Assembly (NCBI GenBank): GCA_017305635.1
Contig: JAFKKF010000006.1
Span: forward strand, 124,001 to 188,000
Length of the DNA stretch: 64,000 bases
DNA from: Hyphomicrobiales bacterium
GTDB lineage: Bacteria; Pseudomonadota; Alphaproteobacteria; Rhizobiales; Kaistiaceae
Direction of reading: 5' to 3'
The notes below the pieces were generated by a model. The model was given only the letters and a program-made list of their open reading frames with translations. It did no database searches and was not told the origin of the DNA. How positions within the stretch are numbered: the first letter of the stretch is position 1; each line of letters begins with the position of its first letter. Of the stretch, positions 31,133 through 41,431 are shown in pieces. Position numbers and translations under genes: made by a program.

Positions 31133-32032
31133 CTACCCCTCCGCGCCGACCAGGCCCGCTTCCCAGCCGAGGATGGCGCGCTTGCGCGTCAGGCCCCAGT
31201 GGTAGCCGCAGAGGCCGCCGGACTTGCCGAGCACGCGGTGGCAGGGAATGACGAAGGATACCGGGTTCCGCCCGACCGCCGTGCCGACGGCGCGCGCCGC
31301 AGTAGGGCGGCCGATATGGCCGGCAATGTCGGAATAGGTCGTCGCCTTGCCGAAGGGCAGCTTCAGGAGCGTCTCCCAGACGCGGATCTCGAAATCGCTG
31401 CCGATCATGACGATGCGGAGCGGCCGCTCCGCGCTCCAGGTCGCCGGGTCGAAGATGCGCCGCGCATAGGGGCCGCTCGCGTCGCGGTCCTCGACATAGT
31501 CGGCGCGCGGCCAGCGGGCGCGCATGTCTTCGAGCGCTGCCCGTTCCCCACCCCCATCGGCGAAGGCGAGGCCAGCCAGGCCCCGATCCGTCACCATGAC
31601 GAGGGCATTGCCGAAGGGCGAGGCGTGGAAGCCGAAGCGGATGGTGATGCCCTCGCCGCGCGCCTTGTAGGCGCCGGGCGTCATCGCTTCGTGGGTGACG
31701 AAGAGGTCGTGCAGCCGCGCCGGGCCCGAGAAGCCGACCTCGTAGCTCGCATCGAGGATGGAGGCCGAATCGCTGAGGAGCGTGCGGGCATAATCGAGCG
31801 TCAGCGCCTGGACGAAGCCTTTCGGCGTCAGGCCGGCCCAGCGGGTGAAGAGCCGCTGGAGCGCGAGCGGTGCCATGCCGACCTCCTCGGCGATCGCCTC
31901 GAGGGAGGGTTGCTCGCGCCACGTCCGCGAAATGAACTCGACCGCGCGGCGGACGACGTCATAGTCGGTGGGATTCCCGGTCGATTGTTGCTTCACCGGC
32001 TTCATCTCGGCAAATTCGAGGGCAAGGGACAT
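31133..32032 (-). CDS. AraC-type HTH fused to methylated-DNA-[protein]-cysteine S-methyltransferase
   Basis: 299-residue fusion. Residues about 25-125 are an AraC DNA-binding domain (SLEAIAEEVGMAPLALQRLF, then DASYEVGFSGPARLHDLF). Residues 130-299 are an Ogt-type domain with active-site Cys in VIPCHRVLGKSGGLCGYHWG. This resembles Ada from its AraC domain onwards but lacks the N-terminal zinc-cysteine domain that senses methylphosphotriesters, so it should repair O6-methylguanine without the classic methyl switch. A second in-frame ATG at residue 10 is an alternative start. Confidence 0.9.
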   Translation of the reverse strand: MSLALEFAEMKPVKQQSTGNPTDYDVVRRAVEFISRTWREQPSLEAIAEEVGMAPLALQRLFTRWAGLTPKGFVQALTLDYARTLLSDSASILDASYEVGFSGPARLHDLFVTHEAMTPGAYKARGEGITIRFGFHASPFGNALVMVTDRGLAGLAFADGGGERAALEDMRARWPRADYVEDRDASGPYARRIFDPATWSAERPLRIVMIGSDFEIRVWETLLKLPFGKATTYSDIAGHIGRPTAARAVGTAVGRNPVSFVIPCHRVLGKSGGLCGYHWGLTRKRAILGWEAGLVGAEG

Positions 32033-32118
32033 GGTCGCATCTCGCTCTTATCGCTGATGCCCTGACTTAGGCAGGTAGCCGGTGCCCCGCCACCCGATTC
32101 TTGCAGGCCAAGGCGCTT

Positions 32119-32619
32119 TCAGCCGGCCGGGGCCATGCGGATGCGGGCGAGCGCCGCCGAAAGCTGGTCGGCGAATTTCTCGCGCTCGCGCGGCCCGAGG
32201 AAGCGCGCGACGTCGAGCCGGCTGCCATGCGAGGCGATGCGCACCCGGGTCACCCGCGCCTCGCGGTCGCGGTCGACCTCGAGGCGGGCCCAGTAGGGAT
32301 TGAAGCCGGTCTCGGTCTCGCGGCCGTTCGGCGCGATCTTGCGGATCGTCAGGCGCTCGCGGGTAAGGCGTATCTCCTCCGCCGCGCGCGCCGCGCGATA
32401 ATTCATGCGAAAGGCGAACTGGAGGGCGAGGATGTCGAGGCCGCAGAAGCCGACGACCGGCCAGGCGCCCTTCAGCCAGAAGATGAAGCCGAGGGTGAAG
32501 GCGCAAGCCGCGAAACCCACCATGACCAGCGCGAAACCGTTGGGCGAAAGCGACCGGTACGGTTTCAGCACCGTCGAAAAGATCGTAGGGTCGGCCGTGG
32601 TCGGGGGAACGGCGTTCAT
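32119..32619 (-). CDS. DUF2244 family membrane protein
   Basis: 166-residue protein with two hydrophobic segments at about 28-48 and 53-70 (FALVMVGFAACAFTLGFIFW, then VVGFCGLDILALQFAF), and a basic cytosolic C-terminal domain (GFNPYWARLEVDRD, then GPREREKFADQLSAAL). This pattern is DUF2244, common upstream of nth-type endonuclease III genes in Alphaproteobacteria and of unknown function. Divergently arranged with nth, with only about 115 bases between the starts. Confidence 0.83.
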   Translation of the reverse strand: MNAVPPTTADPTIFSTVLKPYRSLSPNGFALVMVGFAACAFTLGFIFWLKGAWPVVGFCGLDILALQFAFRMNYRAARAAEEIRLTRERLTIRKIAPNGRETETGFNPYWARLEVDRDREARVTRVRIASHGSRLDVARFLGPREREKFADQLSAALARIRMAPAG

Positions 32620-32734
32620 GGCGGAAGATTATAGGCCGGAATCGGCAGAAGCACAGGTACCGCCTGTCGCACCGGCCCCTGAAAGTCTTGCAGTCCGCGA
32701 GGGATTCGGCTACGCCGCCGTGGAGCGTCGCTGA
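32618..32734 (+). CDS. Possible 38-residue leader ORF upstream of nth
   Basis: A small frame from ATG 32618 (MAEDYRPESAEAQVPPVAPA, ending GYAAVERR) ends in TGA overlapping the nth ATG as TGATG. Its start codon overlaps the complementary start of the divergent DUF2244 gene. Proline/glutamate-rich, no domain. Position fits a translationally coupled leader, but no clear Shine-Dalgarno is seen and it may be chance. Confidence 0.25.
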   Translation: MAEDYRPESAEAQVPPVAPAPESLAVREGFGYAAVERR

Positions 32735-33438
32735 TGGCCGGGCGGGGCGTGCCGAGGCGGAAGCCGACGCGGCTCTCGCGGGCAGAGATCGAGGAGATCT
32801 TCGCGCGCTTCAAGAAGGCCGATCCCGACCCGAAGACCGAGCTGCACTACAGGAGCCCCTTCACCCTGCTCGTCGCCGTCGCGCTCTCGGCGCAGGCGAC
32901 CGACGCGAGCGTCAACAAGGCGACGCCGGCGCTGTTCAAGCTCGCCGACACGCCCCGGAAGATGGTCGCCCTCGGCGAGGAGAAGGTGCGCGACCTGATC
33001 AAGACCATCGGCCTCTATCGCGGCAAGGCGCGCAACCTCATCGCGCTGTCGGAGAAGCTGATCGCCGAGCATGGCGGCAAGGTGCCGGCCGACCGCGAGG
33101 CGCTGGAGGCGCTGCCGGGCGTCGGCCGCAAGACCGCCAACGTCGTCCTGAACGTCGCCTTCGGCCGGCCGACCATCGCCGTCGACACGCATATCTTCCG
33201 GGTCTCCAACCGCACCGGGCTGGCGCCCGGCAAGGATCCGCTCCAGGTCGAGGAGGGGCTCGAGAGAGTGGTGCCGGCGGACTACAAGCTCCACGCCCAT
33301 CACTGGCTGATCCTGCATGGGCGTTACATATGCCTCGCGCGGAAACCCCGCTGCCCGGACTGCCTGATCGCCGACATCTGCCGCTTCCCCGACAAGACCC
33401 AGCCGCTCGACGGGCAGTCGCTGGTGCCGTTGCGCTGA
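32734..33438 (+). CDS. nth: Endonuclease III
   Basis: Base-excision repair DNA glycosylase/AP lyase for oxidised pyrimidines. The 234-residue protein has the helix-hairpin-helix LPGVGRKTANVV with catalytic Lys133, catalytic Asp151 in VDTHIFRVSNR, and the [4Fe-4S] ligands C200, C207, C210 and C216 (C-X6-C-X2-C-X5-C). The N-terminus is basic and slightly extended. The ATG overlaps the end of a possible small upstream frame. Confidence 0.97.
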   Translation: MAGRGVPRRKPTRLSRAEIEEIFARFKKADPDPKTELHYRSPFTLLVAVALSAQATDASVNKATPALFKLADTPRKMVALGEEKVRDLIKTIGLYRGKARNLIALSEKLIAEHGGKVPADREALEALPGVGRKTANVVLNVAFGRPTIAVDTHIFRVSNRTGLAPGKDPLQVEEGLERVVPADYKLHAHHWLILHGRYICLARKPRCPDCLIADICRFPDKTQPLDGQSLVPLR

Positions 33439-33493
33439 GGCGCGCGCCGACTATAGTGCCGGCGCCTTCCTCCCCCCTCCGGCCATTCCCAAG

Positions 33494-34495
33494 ATGACAG
33501 AACCGAAATTCGACGTCCTCGGCATCGGCAATGCGATCGTCGACGTGATCGCCCAGGCCGACGAGGCCTTCCTCGTCGCGCAGAAGCTCGTCAAGGGCTC
33601 CATGCGCCTGGTCGAGACGGACGAATCGGAACGGCTCTACGGCCTGATGGGCACCTCGGTCCAGACGTCCGGCGGCTCGGCCGGCAACACCACCGCCGGC
33701 GTCGCCTCCTTCGGCGGACGCGCGGCCTTCATCGGCAAGGTGGCGGACGACGCGCTCGGCGAGGTCTACCGCGCCGACATGCACCGCCTCGGCATCCATT
33801 TCGACACGCCGCCGCTCGCCGGCGGCGATCCGACGGCGCGCTCGATGATCCTGATCACGCCGGACGGCGAGCGGACCATGAACACCTATCTCGGCGCGGC
33901 GCAGCTCCTCAGTCCGCCCGACATCGACGCGGAGACCGTGGGCGCCGCCCGCGTCACCTATCTCGAGGGCTATCTCTGGGACCGGCCGCTCGCCAAGGAC
34001 GCCTTCCGCAAGGCCGCCCGCGACGCCCATGCCGCCGGGCGGCAGGTGTCGCTGACGCTCAGCGATTCCTTCTGCGTCGACCGCTTCCGCGACGAGTTCC
34101 TCGGCCTGATGCGCGACGGCTCCGTCGACATCATCTTCGCCAATGTCTCGGAGCTGCACGCGCTCTACCAGACCGCCGATTTCGATACCGCCATCGCGGC
34201 GCTGCAGCGCGACTGCCGGCTCGCGGCGGTGACGCGCGGCGGCGAGGGCGCCTCCATCGTCTCGCCGGCGGGCATCGAGATCGTGCCGGTGCCGGAAGTC
34301 GAGAGAATCATCGACACGACCGGCGCCGGCGACCTCTTCGCCGCCGGCTTCCTGTTCGGCCTCGCGCGGGGCATGCCGCTCGCCACCTGCGGCACCCTCG
34401 GCCACATCGCCGCCGGCGAGGTGATCAGCCATATCGGGCCGCGGCCGCACGTGCCGCTCGTCGACCTCGCCCGCAAGGCCGGGATCGCGATCTAG
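33494..34495 (+). CDS. PfkB-family carbohydrate/nucleoside kinase (adenosine-kinase-like)
   Basis: 333-residue ribokinase-fold kinase. It has the glycine-rich GGSAGNTTAGVASFGG motif near residue 57 and the PfkB signature 2 DTTGAGDLFAAGFLFG with catalytic Asp. The N-terminal VLGIGNAIVDVIAQ is typical of the adenosine kinase-like branch common in Rhizobiales. The substrate may be adenosine or a sugar; sequence does not settle it. It is 55 bases after nth and convergent with the DsrE-like gene. Confidence 0.88.
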   Translation: MTEPKFDVLGIGNAIVDVIAQADEAFLVAQKLVKGSMRLVETDESERLYGLMGTSVQTSGGSAGNTTAGVASFGGRAAFIGKVADDALGEVYRADMHRLGIHFDTPPLAGGDPTARSMILITPDGERTMNTYLGAAQLLSPPDIDAETVGAARVTYLEGYLWDRPLAKDAFRKAARDAHAAGRQVSLTLSDSFCVDRFRDEFLGLMRDGSVDIIFANVSELHALYQTADFDTAIAALQRDCRLAAVTRGGEGASIVSPAGIEIVPVPEVERIIDTTGAGDLFAAGFLFGLARGMPLATCGTLGHIAAGEVISHIGPRPHVPLVDLARKAGIAI

Positions 34496-34550
34496 ATTTG
34501 TCGCTCTTCCGGCCGGAAAACCACTTCGCACCTTCCTGGAAACGCTCCGG

Positions 34551-34994
34551 CTACGGCCGGATATAGGCGTAGCCCTCGGCCTGCAGGCGGGCGAGCTTCA
34601 CGACGCCGCCCTCGTCGACGCGCACGAAGCCCGGCAGCAGGTCGCCGACCTCCAGCTCCTGCGCCTTCAGCGTATTGCCGCAGGCGGCGAGCCCGACGCC
34701 GGAAGCAGCCAGCCCGGAGAGGCGCTTCCGCACGTCGGCCGAAGCCGCGGACTGCCTGAAGAAGAGGAGCGCCGGCCCGTGCACGACGAGGACGATCTCG
34801 ACCCTGCCCGGCCCGCCTTCGCCGGCAATGTGGTTCTCGATGTTGCCGATGGCGAAATTCACCTTGTCGGCGTCGGCGAGGTGATAGGCGACCTTCGGCA
34901 CGCCGACGCCCGCTGCCCGGGCCGCGCCGGTACCGGCCGCGCCGGCGACGAGGGCCGCCAGCGTGCGGGAGAAGAAGCTCCGCCGCGTCGTCAT
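34551..34994 (-). CDS. DsrE-family protein with Tat-type signal peptide
   Basis: 147-residue protein beginning TTRRSFFSRTLAALVAGAAG, a twin-arginine-type export signal. The mature DsrE/DsrF-like domain ends with the conserved cysteine in GLAACGNTLKAQ. Exported DsrE-like proteins are thought to handle sulfur or redox reactions, but no partner sulfur-oxidation genes are nearby. It follows the secreted protein gene at 35002 by only 7 bases, so the two are co-transcribed. Confidence 0.78.
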   Translation of the reverse strand: MTTRRSFFSRTLAALVAGAAGTGAARAAGVGVPKVAYHLADADKVNFAIGNIENHIAGEGGPGRVEIVLVVHGPALLFFRQSAASADVRKRLSGLAASGVGLAACGNTLKAQELEVGDLLPGFVRVDEGGVVKLARLQAEGYAYIRP

Positions 34995-35001
34995 CCGCGC
35001 C

Positions 35002-35574
35002 TCACTTCATCGCCGCGATCTCGGCCTTGACCTCTTCGTCGGCAATGATGCCGAGGCAATCCTTGAGGTCGGTCCTGTCGAGGCGGAAGAGCTTGTCGTC
35101 CGCCCCGAAATGGAGATTATCGGGCGCATCGTCGCCGCTCTCCGGATCCCAGGTGCGGGCGCCATCGGGGATCGAGACGAGGACGGACGTCTCGTCCTTC
35201 ACCGATACGTCGATCTGGCCGCCATCGCATTCGACGCCGCAATGGAGCGTGCCCTTGCCGTCATCCGACTGGCTGCAGCCGCCGTAAACCTCGAAGAGCC
35301 TGGGCGACTTGCGGAAGTGGACACCGATGGCGAGCCCGTATTGCTGGCCGTCCTCGTCCACGGCGTTCACGAAAAGCGCCATGTCCCTGGCATTCTGCTT
35401 CGGGTGGCTGGCGAGATGGGCCTTGTCGTAGCTGCGGGTATAGCAGGCGTAGAGCTTGCCGTTCGCGGGCACCGTGCCGAAGACGGTCGCATCTCCCGCC
35501 GAGGCGGCTGCCGCGACGCCGCCCGAGGCCGCCAGGATCGCGAGAGCCAGTGGAAACCGGATATGGGGCTTCAT
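35002..35574 (-). CDS. Secreted protein of unknown function
   Basis: 190-residue protein with a Sec signal peptide (IRFPLALAILAASGGVAAAA). The mature part has several cysteines (YACYTRSY, YGGCSQ, LHCGVECDGG, LKDCLG), likely disulfide-bonded in the periplasm, and an acidic stretch around DPESGDDAPDN. I do not recognise a family. It lies 7 bases upstream of the exported DsrE-like gene, which suggests joint work in periplasmic redox or sulfur chemistry, but this is inference. Confidence 0.75.
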   Translation of the reverse strand: MKPHIRFPLALAILAASGGVAAAASAGDATVFGTVPANGKLYACYTRSYDKAHLASHPKQNARDMALFVNAVDEDGQQYGLAIGVHFRKSPRLFEVYGGCSQSDDGKGTLHCGVECDGGQIDVSVKDETSVLVSIPDGARTWDPESGDDAPDNLHFGADDKLFRLDRTDLKDCLGIIADEEVKAEIAAMK

Positions 35575-35757
35575 CCGTGTCGCTCCTCGCGGCGGTTGCA
35601 GGCGGGGAAGCTAGCACGGCCAATCGGGCAAACCGATGATCGCGGTCACAGCCGGCGCGAAACCCGGCCACGGCCCGAAAACACCTTGGCGCCCGGGCCG
35701 GCCAGCGCGATGATCGCCACGACTCGGGGCGCGCGTCCCGAAGCAAAAGGAAAGAAA

Positions 35758-36639
35758 ATGAAGAAGATCGGGTTCGTCGGCCTCGGCGCCATGGGCATGC
35801 CGATGGCGAAGCACCTCGCCGCCTCGCAGTTCCCGGTCACCGCCTATGACATCCGCCCGGCGGTGGTCGAAGCCTTCGCGGCCGAGGCCGGCAAAGGCGC
35901 GAAATCGGCAGCGGAAGCGTTCGCCGGCGCCGATGTCGCGATCCTCATGGTGGTCAATGCCGACCAGGCACGCCAGATCCTCTTCGCCGACAAGGCGCTC
36001 GCCGGCATGGCGGCGGACGGCACCGTCATCCTCATGGCGACCTGCGCCCCGCGCGCGGTCGAGGAGATCGCCGCCGAGGTCGTCGCCGCCGGCCGCCGCT
36101 TCATCGACGCGCCGGTCTCCGGCGGCATCGGCGGCGCCACCGCCGGCACGCTCACCATCATGGCCGCCGCCAACAGGGCGACCTTCGAGGCGGCGAAGCC
36201 GGTACTTGCCGCGATGGGCGACAAGGTCTTCCACGTCGGCGAGAAGCCGGGCCAGGGGGCGACCGCCAAGACCATCAACCAGCTTCTTTGCGGCGTCCAC
36301 ATCGCGGTCGCGGCGGAGGCGCTGTCGCTCGCCGAGAAGGTCGGTTTCGATCCGAAGGTCGCCTTCGACATCGTCAGCGGCTCGGCCGCCTCGAGCTGGA
36401 TGCTGCGCGACCGCGGCCCGCGCATGATGCAGGCCGACCCGGAAGTGAAGAGCGCCGTCGACATCTTCGTGAAGGACCTCGGCATCGTCCTCGAAGCCGG
36501 CCACGATGCGGGCACGGCGCTGCCGATCGCGGCGGTCGCGCACCAGCTCTTCCTCGCCGTCTCCGGCCGGGGCGAGGGCAAGACCGACGACAGCCAGGTC
36601 ATCCGCGCCTATCGCAGCCTGCAGGGTCGGAAGGCCTAG
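35758..36639 (+). CDS. NAD(P)-binding 3-hydroxyacid dehydrogenase (HIBADH/tartronate semialdehyde reductase family; LtnD-like)
   Basis: 293-residue beta-hydroxyacid dehydrogenase starting KKIGFVGLGAMGMPMAKHLA (Rossmann GXGXXG). The substrate loop DAPVSGGIGGATAGTLTIMA and the catalytic Lys in TAKTINQLLCGVHIAVAAEA are intact. Relatives include 3-hydroxyisobutyrate, tartronate-semialdehyde and L-threonate dehydrogenases. Closeness to a sugar ABC transporter favours a sugar-acid substrate (L-threonate type). AAAGGAAAGAAA precedes the ATG. 118 bases separate it from the transporter start. Confidence 0.85.
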   Translation: MKKIGFVGLGAMGMPMAKHLAASQFPVTAYDIRPAVVEAFAAEAGKGAKSAAEAFAGADVAILMVVNADQARQILFADKALAGMAADGTVILMATCAPRAVEEIAAEVVAAGRRFIDAPVSGGIGGATAGTLTIMAAANRATFEAAKPVLAAMGDKVFHVGEKPGQGATAKTINQLLCGVHIAVAAEALSLAEKVGFDPKVAFDIVSGSAASSWMLRDRGPRMMQADPEVKSAVDIFVKDLGIVLEAGHDAGTALPIAAVAHQLFLAVSGRGEGKTDDSQVIRAYRSLQGRKA

Positions 36640-36768
36640 GAGCCGGCTGCCGCATTTCCGGGCATCGGCCATGTGGTATTCCACCGGCGGCCCGCTATAG
36701 TGCTGACCCAATGACAAGGATAACGGCGAGACGCTGGGAGGCGCCTACGCCGCGAGGGGAGGCGTTTC

Positions 36769-38309
<1,541 letters not shown>

Positions 38310-38313
<4 letters not shown>

Positions 38314-39365
38314 GGTGGTTGCAGCGCCACGTGCGCCCCGAGCAGGTCCGCGAGCTAAGCCTCCTCATCCTGATCATCGTGGCGGTGATCATCTTCGGCT
38401 CGCTGATCAGCGGCTACTACACCGCGCGCACCTTCAACCGCATCGCCTCGTCGGTCGCCATCATCACCGTGGTCGCCGCCGGCCAGACGCTGGTCGTGCT
38501 GACCCGCAACATCGACCTCTCGGTCGGCTCGATCGTCGGCTTCACCGCCTATTTCACCGGCATGATCGTCGCCGCCAACAATGGCCTGCCGGCGATCGTC
38601 GTCGTCCTCATCGCGATCGGCATGGGCATGGCGATGGGCATCGTCAACGGCGTCATCGTCGCCTGGGGCGGCGTGCCGTCGATCATCGTCACGCTCGGCA
38701 CGCTCGCGATCTATCGCGGCCTGCTCATCGACTATTCCGGCGCCAAGACGATCACCACCGAGAGCCTGCCGAAATGGCTGGTCGACCTGCCGACCACGGA
38801 GCTCTTCTACATCGGCTCGATCGACATGCGGGCGATCGTCGTCATCGCCATCGCGGTGGTCATCGTCTTCCAGCTCGCGACCAGCCTGCTCGCTTTCTTC
38901 CGGCGCTTCTACGCCATCGGCTCCAACCCGGATGCCGCGGCGCTGATCGGCCTGCCGGCGCAACGCATGGTCTTCACCGCCTTCGTCCTCTCCGGTGCGC
39001 TCTCCGGCCTTGCCGGCTTCATGACGCTCGCCCGCTTCGGCAACATCACCGTCGTCGCCGCCCAGGGGCTGGAGCTGCAATCGGTCGCCGCGGTCGTGGT
39101 CGGCGGCGTCAACATATTCGGCGGATCGGGCACGATATTCGGGGCCATGCTCGGCGCGGTGATGATCGGCACGCTGGAGCAGAGCCTCTTCCGCCTCGGC
39201 ATCAGCGAGTTCTGGCGCGACGCCGTCCTCGGGCTCCTCATCCTTCTCGCCGTCGCCAGCGACGCGGTCATCCTCAACCGCCTGAGAGCCCTCTGGGCGC
39301 GGAGCGGGATGACGCTGGTCGACAAGCCGGCGACGCTGCCGACGACCGGCGAGGCGACGCGATGA
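38310..39365 (+). CDS. CUT2 sugar ABC transporter permease 1 (RhaP type)
   Basis: 351-residue inner-membrane permease of the BPD_transp_2 family with about nine to ten hydrophobic segments. Typical landmarks: [20 protein letters not shown] and [21 protein letters not shown]. Starts within the ATPase 3' end (ATGA) and overlaps the next permease by 4 bases, so the four genes are translationally coupled. Having two different permeases plus one double ATPase is characteristic of rhamnose and AI-2-type CUT2 importers. Confidence 0.92.
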
Positions 39366-40327
39366 ATCCCGTGCAGCGCCTCATCGGATGGGAGGGGCTC
39401 CTCCTCGCCCTCCTCGCCGTGATCGTGGCCGTCAACATCTCCTATTCGCCCTACTTCCTCGGCGTCGAGAACATCGTCAACCTGTTCCAGCTGTCGATCG
39501 AGAAGATCATCGTCGCGCTGGTCATGACGCTGGTCATCATTTCCGGCGAGATCGACCTGTCGGTCGCTTCGGTCATGGGGCTCGCCGCCTGCGTGCTCGC
39601 CTGGCTCTATCCGATGGGCGTGCCGATGCCGCTGGCGCTCCTTGCCGCGCTCGCCTCGGGCGTCCTCTGCGGCCTCTTCAACGGCTTCTGGATCGCCTAT
39701 GTCGGCCTGCCCTCGCTCGCCGTGACGCTTGCCGGCCTGATCGGCTATCGCGGCGTCGCACGCATCCTGGTCGAGGACCGTTCGATTGGGAACTATCCGG
39801 CCTGGTTCAACGCGATCGGCCAGGAAGAGCTGGTCGGCCCGCTGACCATCTCGATCCTCGTCTTCGTCGTCCTCTTCGTCATCGTCGCCATCGTGCTGCA
39901 CCGCTCCGGCCTCGGCCGGCTGATCTACGTCATCGGCAACAGCCCGGCGGCGGCGCGCTATTCGGGCGTGAAGGTGCGGCGCGTGAAGATGGCCCTCTTC
40001 GTCGCCTCGGGCTTCGTCTCGGCGCTCGCCGGCCTCCTCTATGCCGCCCGCCTCGGCTCGGTGCGCGGCGACATGGCGCAAGGCTTCGAGCTCGACATCA
40101 TCACCATGGTCCTCCTCGGAGGCGTGAGCATCTTCGGCGGTTCGGGGAATTTCCTCGGGGTCGGTCTCTCGATCCTGGTCATCCTCAGCCTCCGCAACGG
40201 AATGGGCCTTGCCAACATCACCGGCAATACCCAGACGAGCGTGATCGGCGCGTTGCTGATCCTGTCCGTGCTGCTACCCAACATGGCGCAGCTCATACGC
40301 AACAAATGGAAAGGGAGTGAGACATGA
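39362..40327 (+). CDS. CUT2 sugar ABC transporter permease 2 (RhaQ type)
   Basis: 321-residue permease paralogous to the preceding one: [20 protein letters not shown] and [20 protein letters not shown] in the same relative positions. ATG 39362 overlaps the stop of permease 1. The frame stays open upstream but that region belongs to the previous gene. Forms a heterodimeric channel with permease 1. Confidence 0.92.
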   Translation: MNPVQRLIGWEGLLLALLAVIVAVNISYSPYFLGVENIVNLFQLSIEKIIVALVMTLVIISGEIDLSVASVMGLAACVLAWLYPMGVPMPLALLAALASGVLCGLFNGFWIAYVGLPSLAVTLAGLIGYRGVARILVEDRSIGNYPAWFNAIGQEELVGPLTISILVFVVLFVIVAIVLHRSGLGRLIYVIGNSPAAARYSGVKVRRVKMALFVASGFVSALAGLLYAARLGSVRGDMAQGFELDIITMVLLGGVSIFGGSGNFLGVGLSILVILSLRNGMGLANITGNTQTSVIGALLILSVLLPNMAQLIRNKWKGSET

Positions 40328-41358
40328 AGAAATATCTCTTGGCGGCAGCGTCGATCGCGCTGCTCGCAGGCCTGCCGCAGGTTGCCGCCGCGGCCGACGC
40401 GCCGCCGCCCGGCAAGGAGCTGAACATGGTGCTCCTGCCGAAATTCCTCGGCATCGCCGTGTTCGACCAGGCCCACCAGGGCGCCGAGGAAGCGGCCAAG
40501 GAGCTGCAGAATCCGGCCAAGCTCCAGTTCCTCGGGCCGACCCCGGAGAACAGCGTCGCCGGCCAGATCGAGATCGTCACCAACGCCGCCACCCAGGGCG
40601 TCAACGCGATCATGATCTCCAACAATTCGGGCGACCAGATCGTGCCGGCCGCCAAGGCCGCCCACGACAAGGGCATCAAGGTGGTGACCTGGGATTCGCC
40701 GATCCCGTCGGCCGAGGGCGAGGACGTCTTCGTCGCGCAGGTCGATTTCACCGAGACCGGCAAGGTCATGGCCGACATGGCCCTCAACATCCTCGGGGCC
40801 GACGGCGGCAAGCTCGCCATCCTCTCGGCCTCGCCGGATGCGGCCAACCAGAACGCCTGGAACAAGGCCTTCCAGGACATCCTGAAGAACGACCCGAAAT
40901 ACGCCAAGCTTCAGATCGTCGATCTCGTCTACGGCGACGACCAGTCGGAGAAGAGCTACAACCAGGCCCTCGCGCTCGTCGACAAGCACCCCGACCTGCA
41001 GCTCATCATGGCCCCGACTTCGGTCGGCATCGTCGCCGCGGCGAAGGCCATGCAGGACGAGAAGCTCTGCGACAAGATCAAGGTCTCCGGCCTCGGCGAC
41101 CCGACCGAGATGGGCGGCTATGCCAAGAACGGCTGCGCCCCGCAGTTCGCGCTGTGGAGCTTCGTCGACCTCGGCTACCTCGCCTACTACACCGCCTATG
41201 CGCTGGCCACCGGCTCGCTCAAGGCTGAGGAAGGCGCGGAGTTCAAGGCCGGGCGCCTCGGCGACTACAAGATCACCAAGGACCCGACCCGCGAGAAGGG
41301 CCTGCGCATCCTGATGGGGCCGTTCTCGGTCTACACCAAGGACAACCTCCCGCAGTAA
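40324..41358 (+). CDS. CUT2 sugar ABC transporter, periplasmic substrate-binding protein (RhaS-like)
   Basis: 344-residue periplasmic-binding protein of the ribose/rhamnose/AI-2 group. Sec signal peptide [20 protein letters not shown] with cleavage after AAA. Conserved segments include [20 protein letters not shown] and [19 protein letters not shown]. No lipobox, so it should be soluble. Its start overlaps permease 2 by 4 bases. The order ATPase-permease-permease-binding protein resembles rhamnose systems, but no rhamnose kinase, isomerase or regulator is nearby, so the sugar is uncertain. Confidence 0.9.
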   Translation: MKKYLLAAASIALLAGLPQVAAAADAPPPGKELNMVLLPKFLGIAVFDQAHQGAEEAAKELQNPAKLQFLGPTPENSVAGQIEIVTNAATQGVNAIMISNNSGDQIVPAAKAAHDKGIKVVTWDSPIPSAEGEDVFVAQVDFTETGKVMADMALNILGADGGKLAILSASPDAANQNAWNKAFQDILKNDPKYAKLQIVDLVYGDDQSEKSYNQALALVDKHPDLQLIMAPTSVGIVAAAKAMQDEKLCDKIKVSGLGDPTEMGGYAKNGCAPQFALWSFVDLGYLAYYTAYALATGSLKAEEGAEFKAGRLGDYKITKDPTREKGLRILMGPFSVYTKDNLPQ

Positions 41359-41369
41359 GGGAGCTTTCC

Positions 41370-41410
41370 CGGCCGGCGCGCCTCGCGGCGTGCCGGCCGC
41401 TTTCCTTTCC
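41370..41410 (+). terminator. GC-rich hairpin after the substrate-binding protein gene
   Basis: CGGCCGGCGCGCC / GGCGTGCCGGCCG (41370-41382 with 41387-41399) with a TCGC loop, followed by CTTTCCTTTCC. It starts 12 bases after the stop codon. It could terminate or attenuate transcription before the mutarotase-like gene, giving higher transporter than enzyme levels. Confidence 0.6.
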
Positions 41411-41431
41411 GCCGCACCCCGCGAGGCTCCC

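Noticed and set aside
36660-36710. Promoter for the sugar transporter: GTGGTA-N17-TATAGT with GTGG-TATT-CCAC dyad
   Set aside because: The -35 is poor and the dyad short. It is plausible but too weak to list as a feature.
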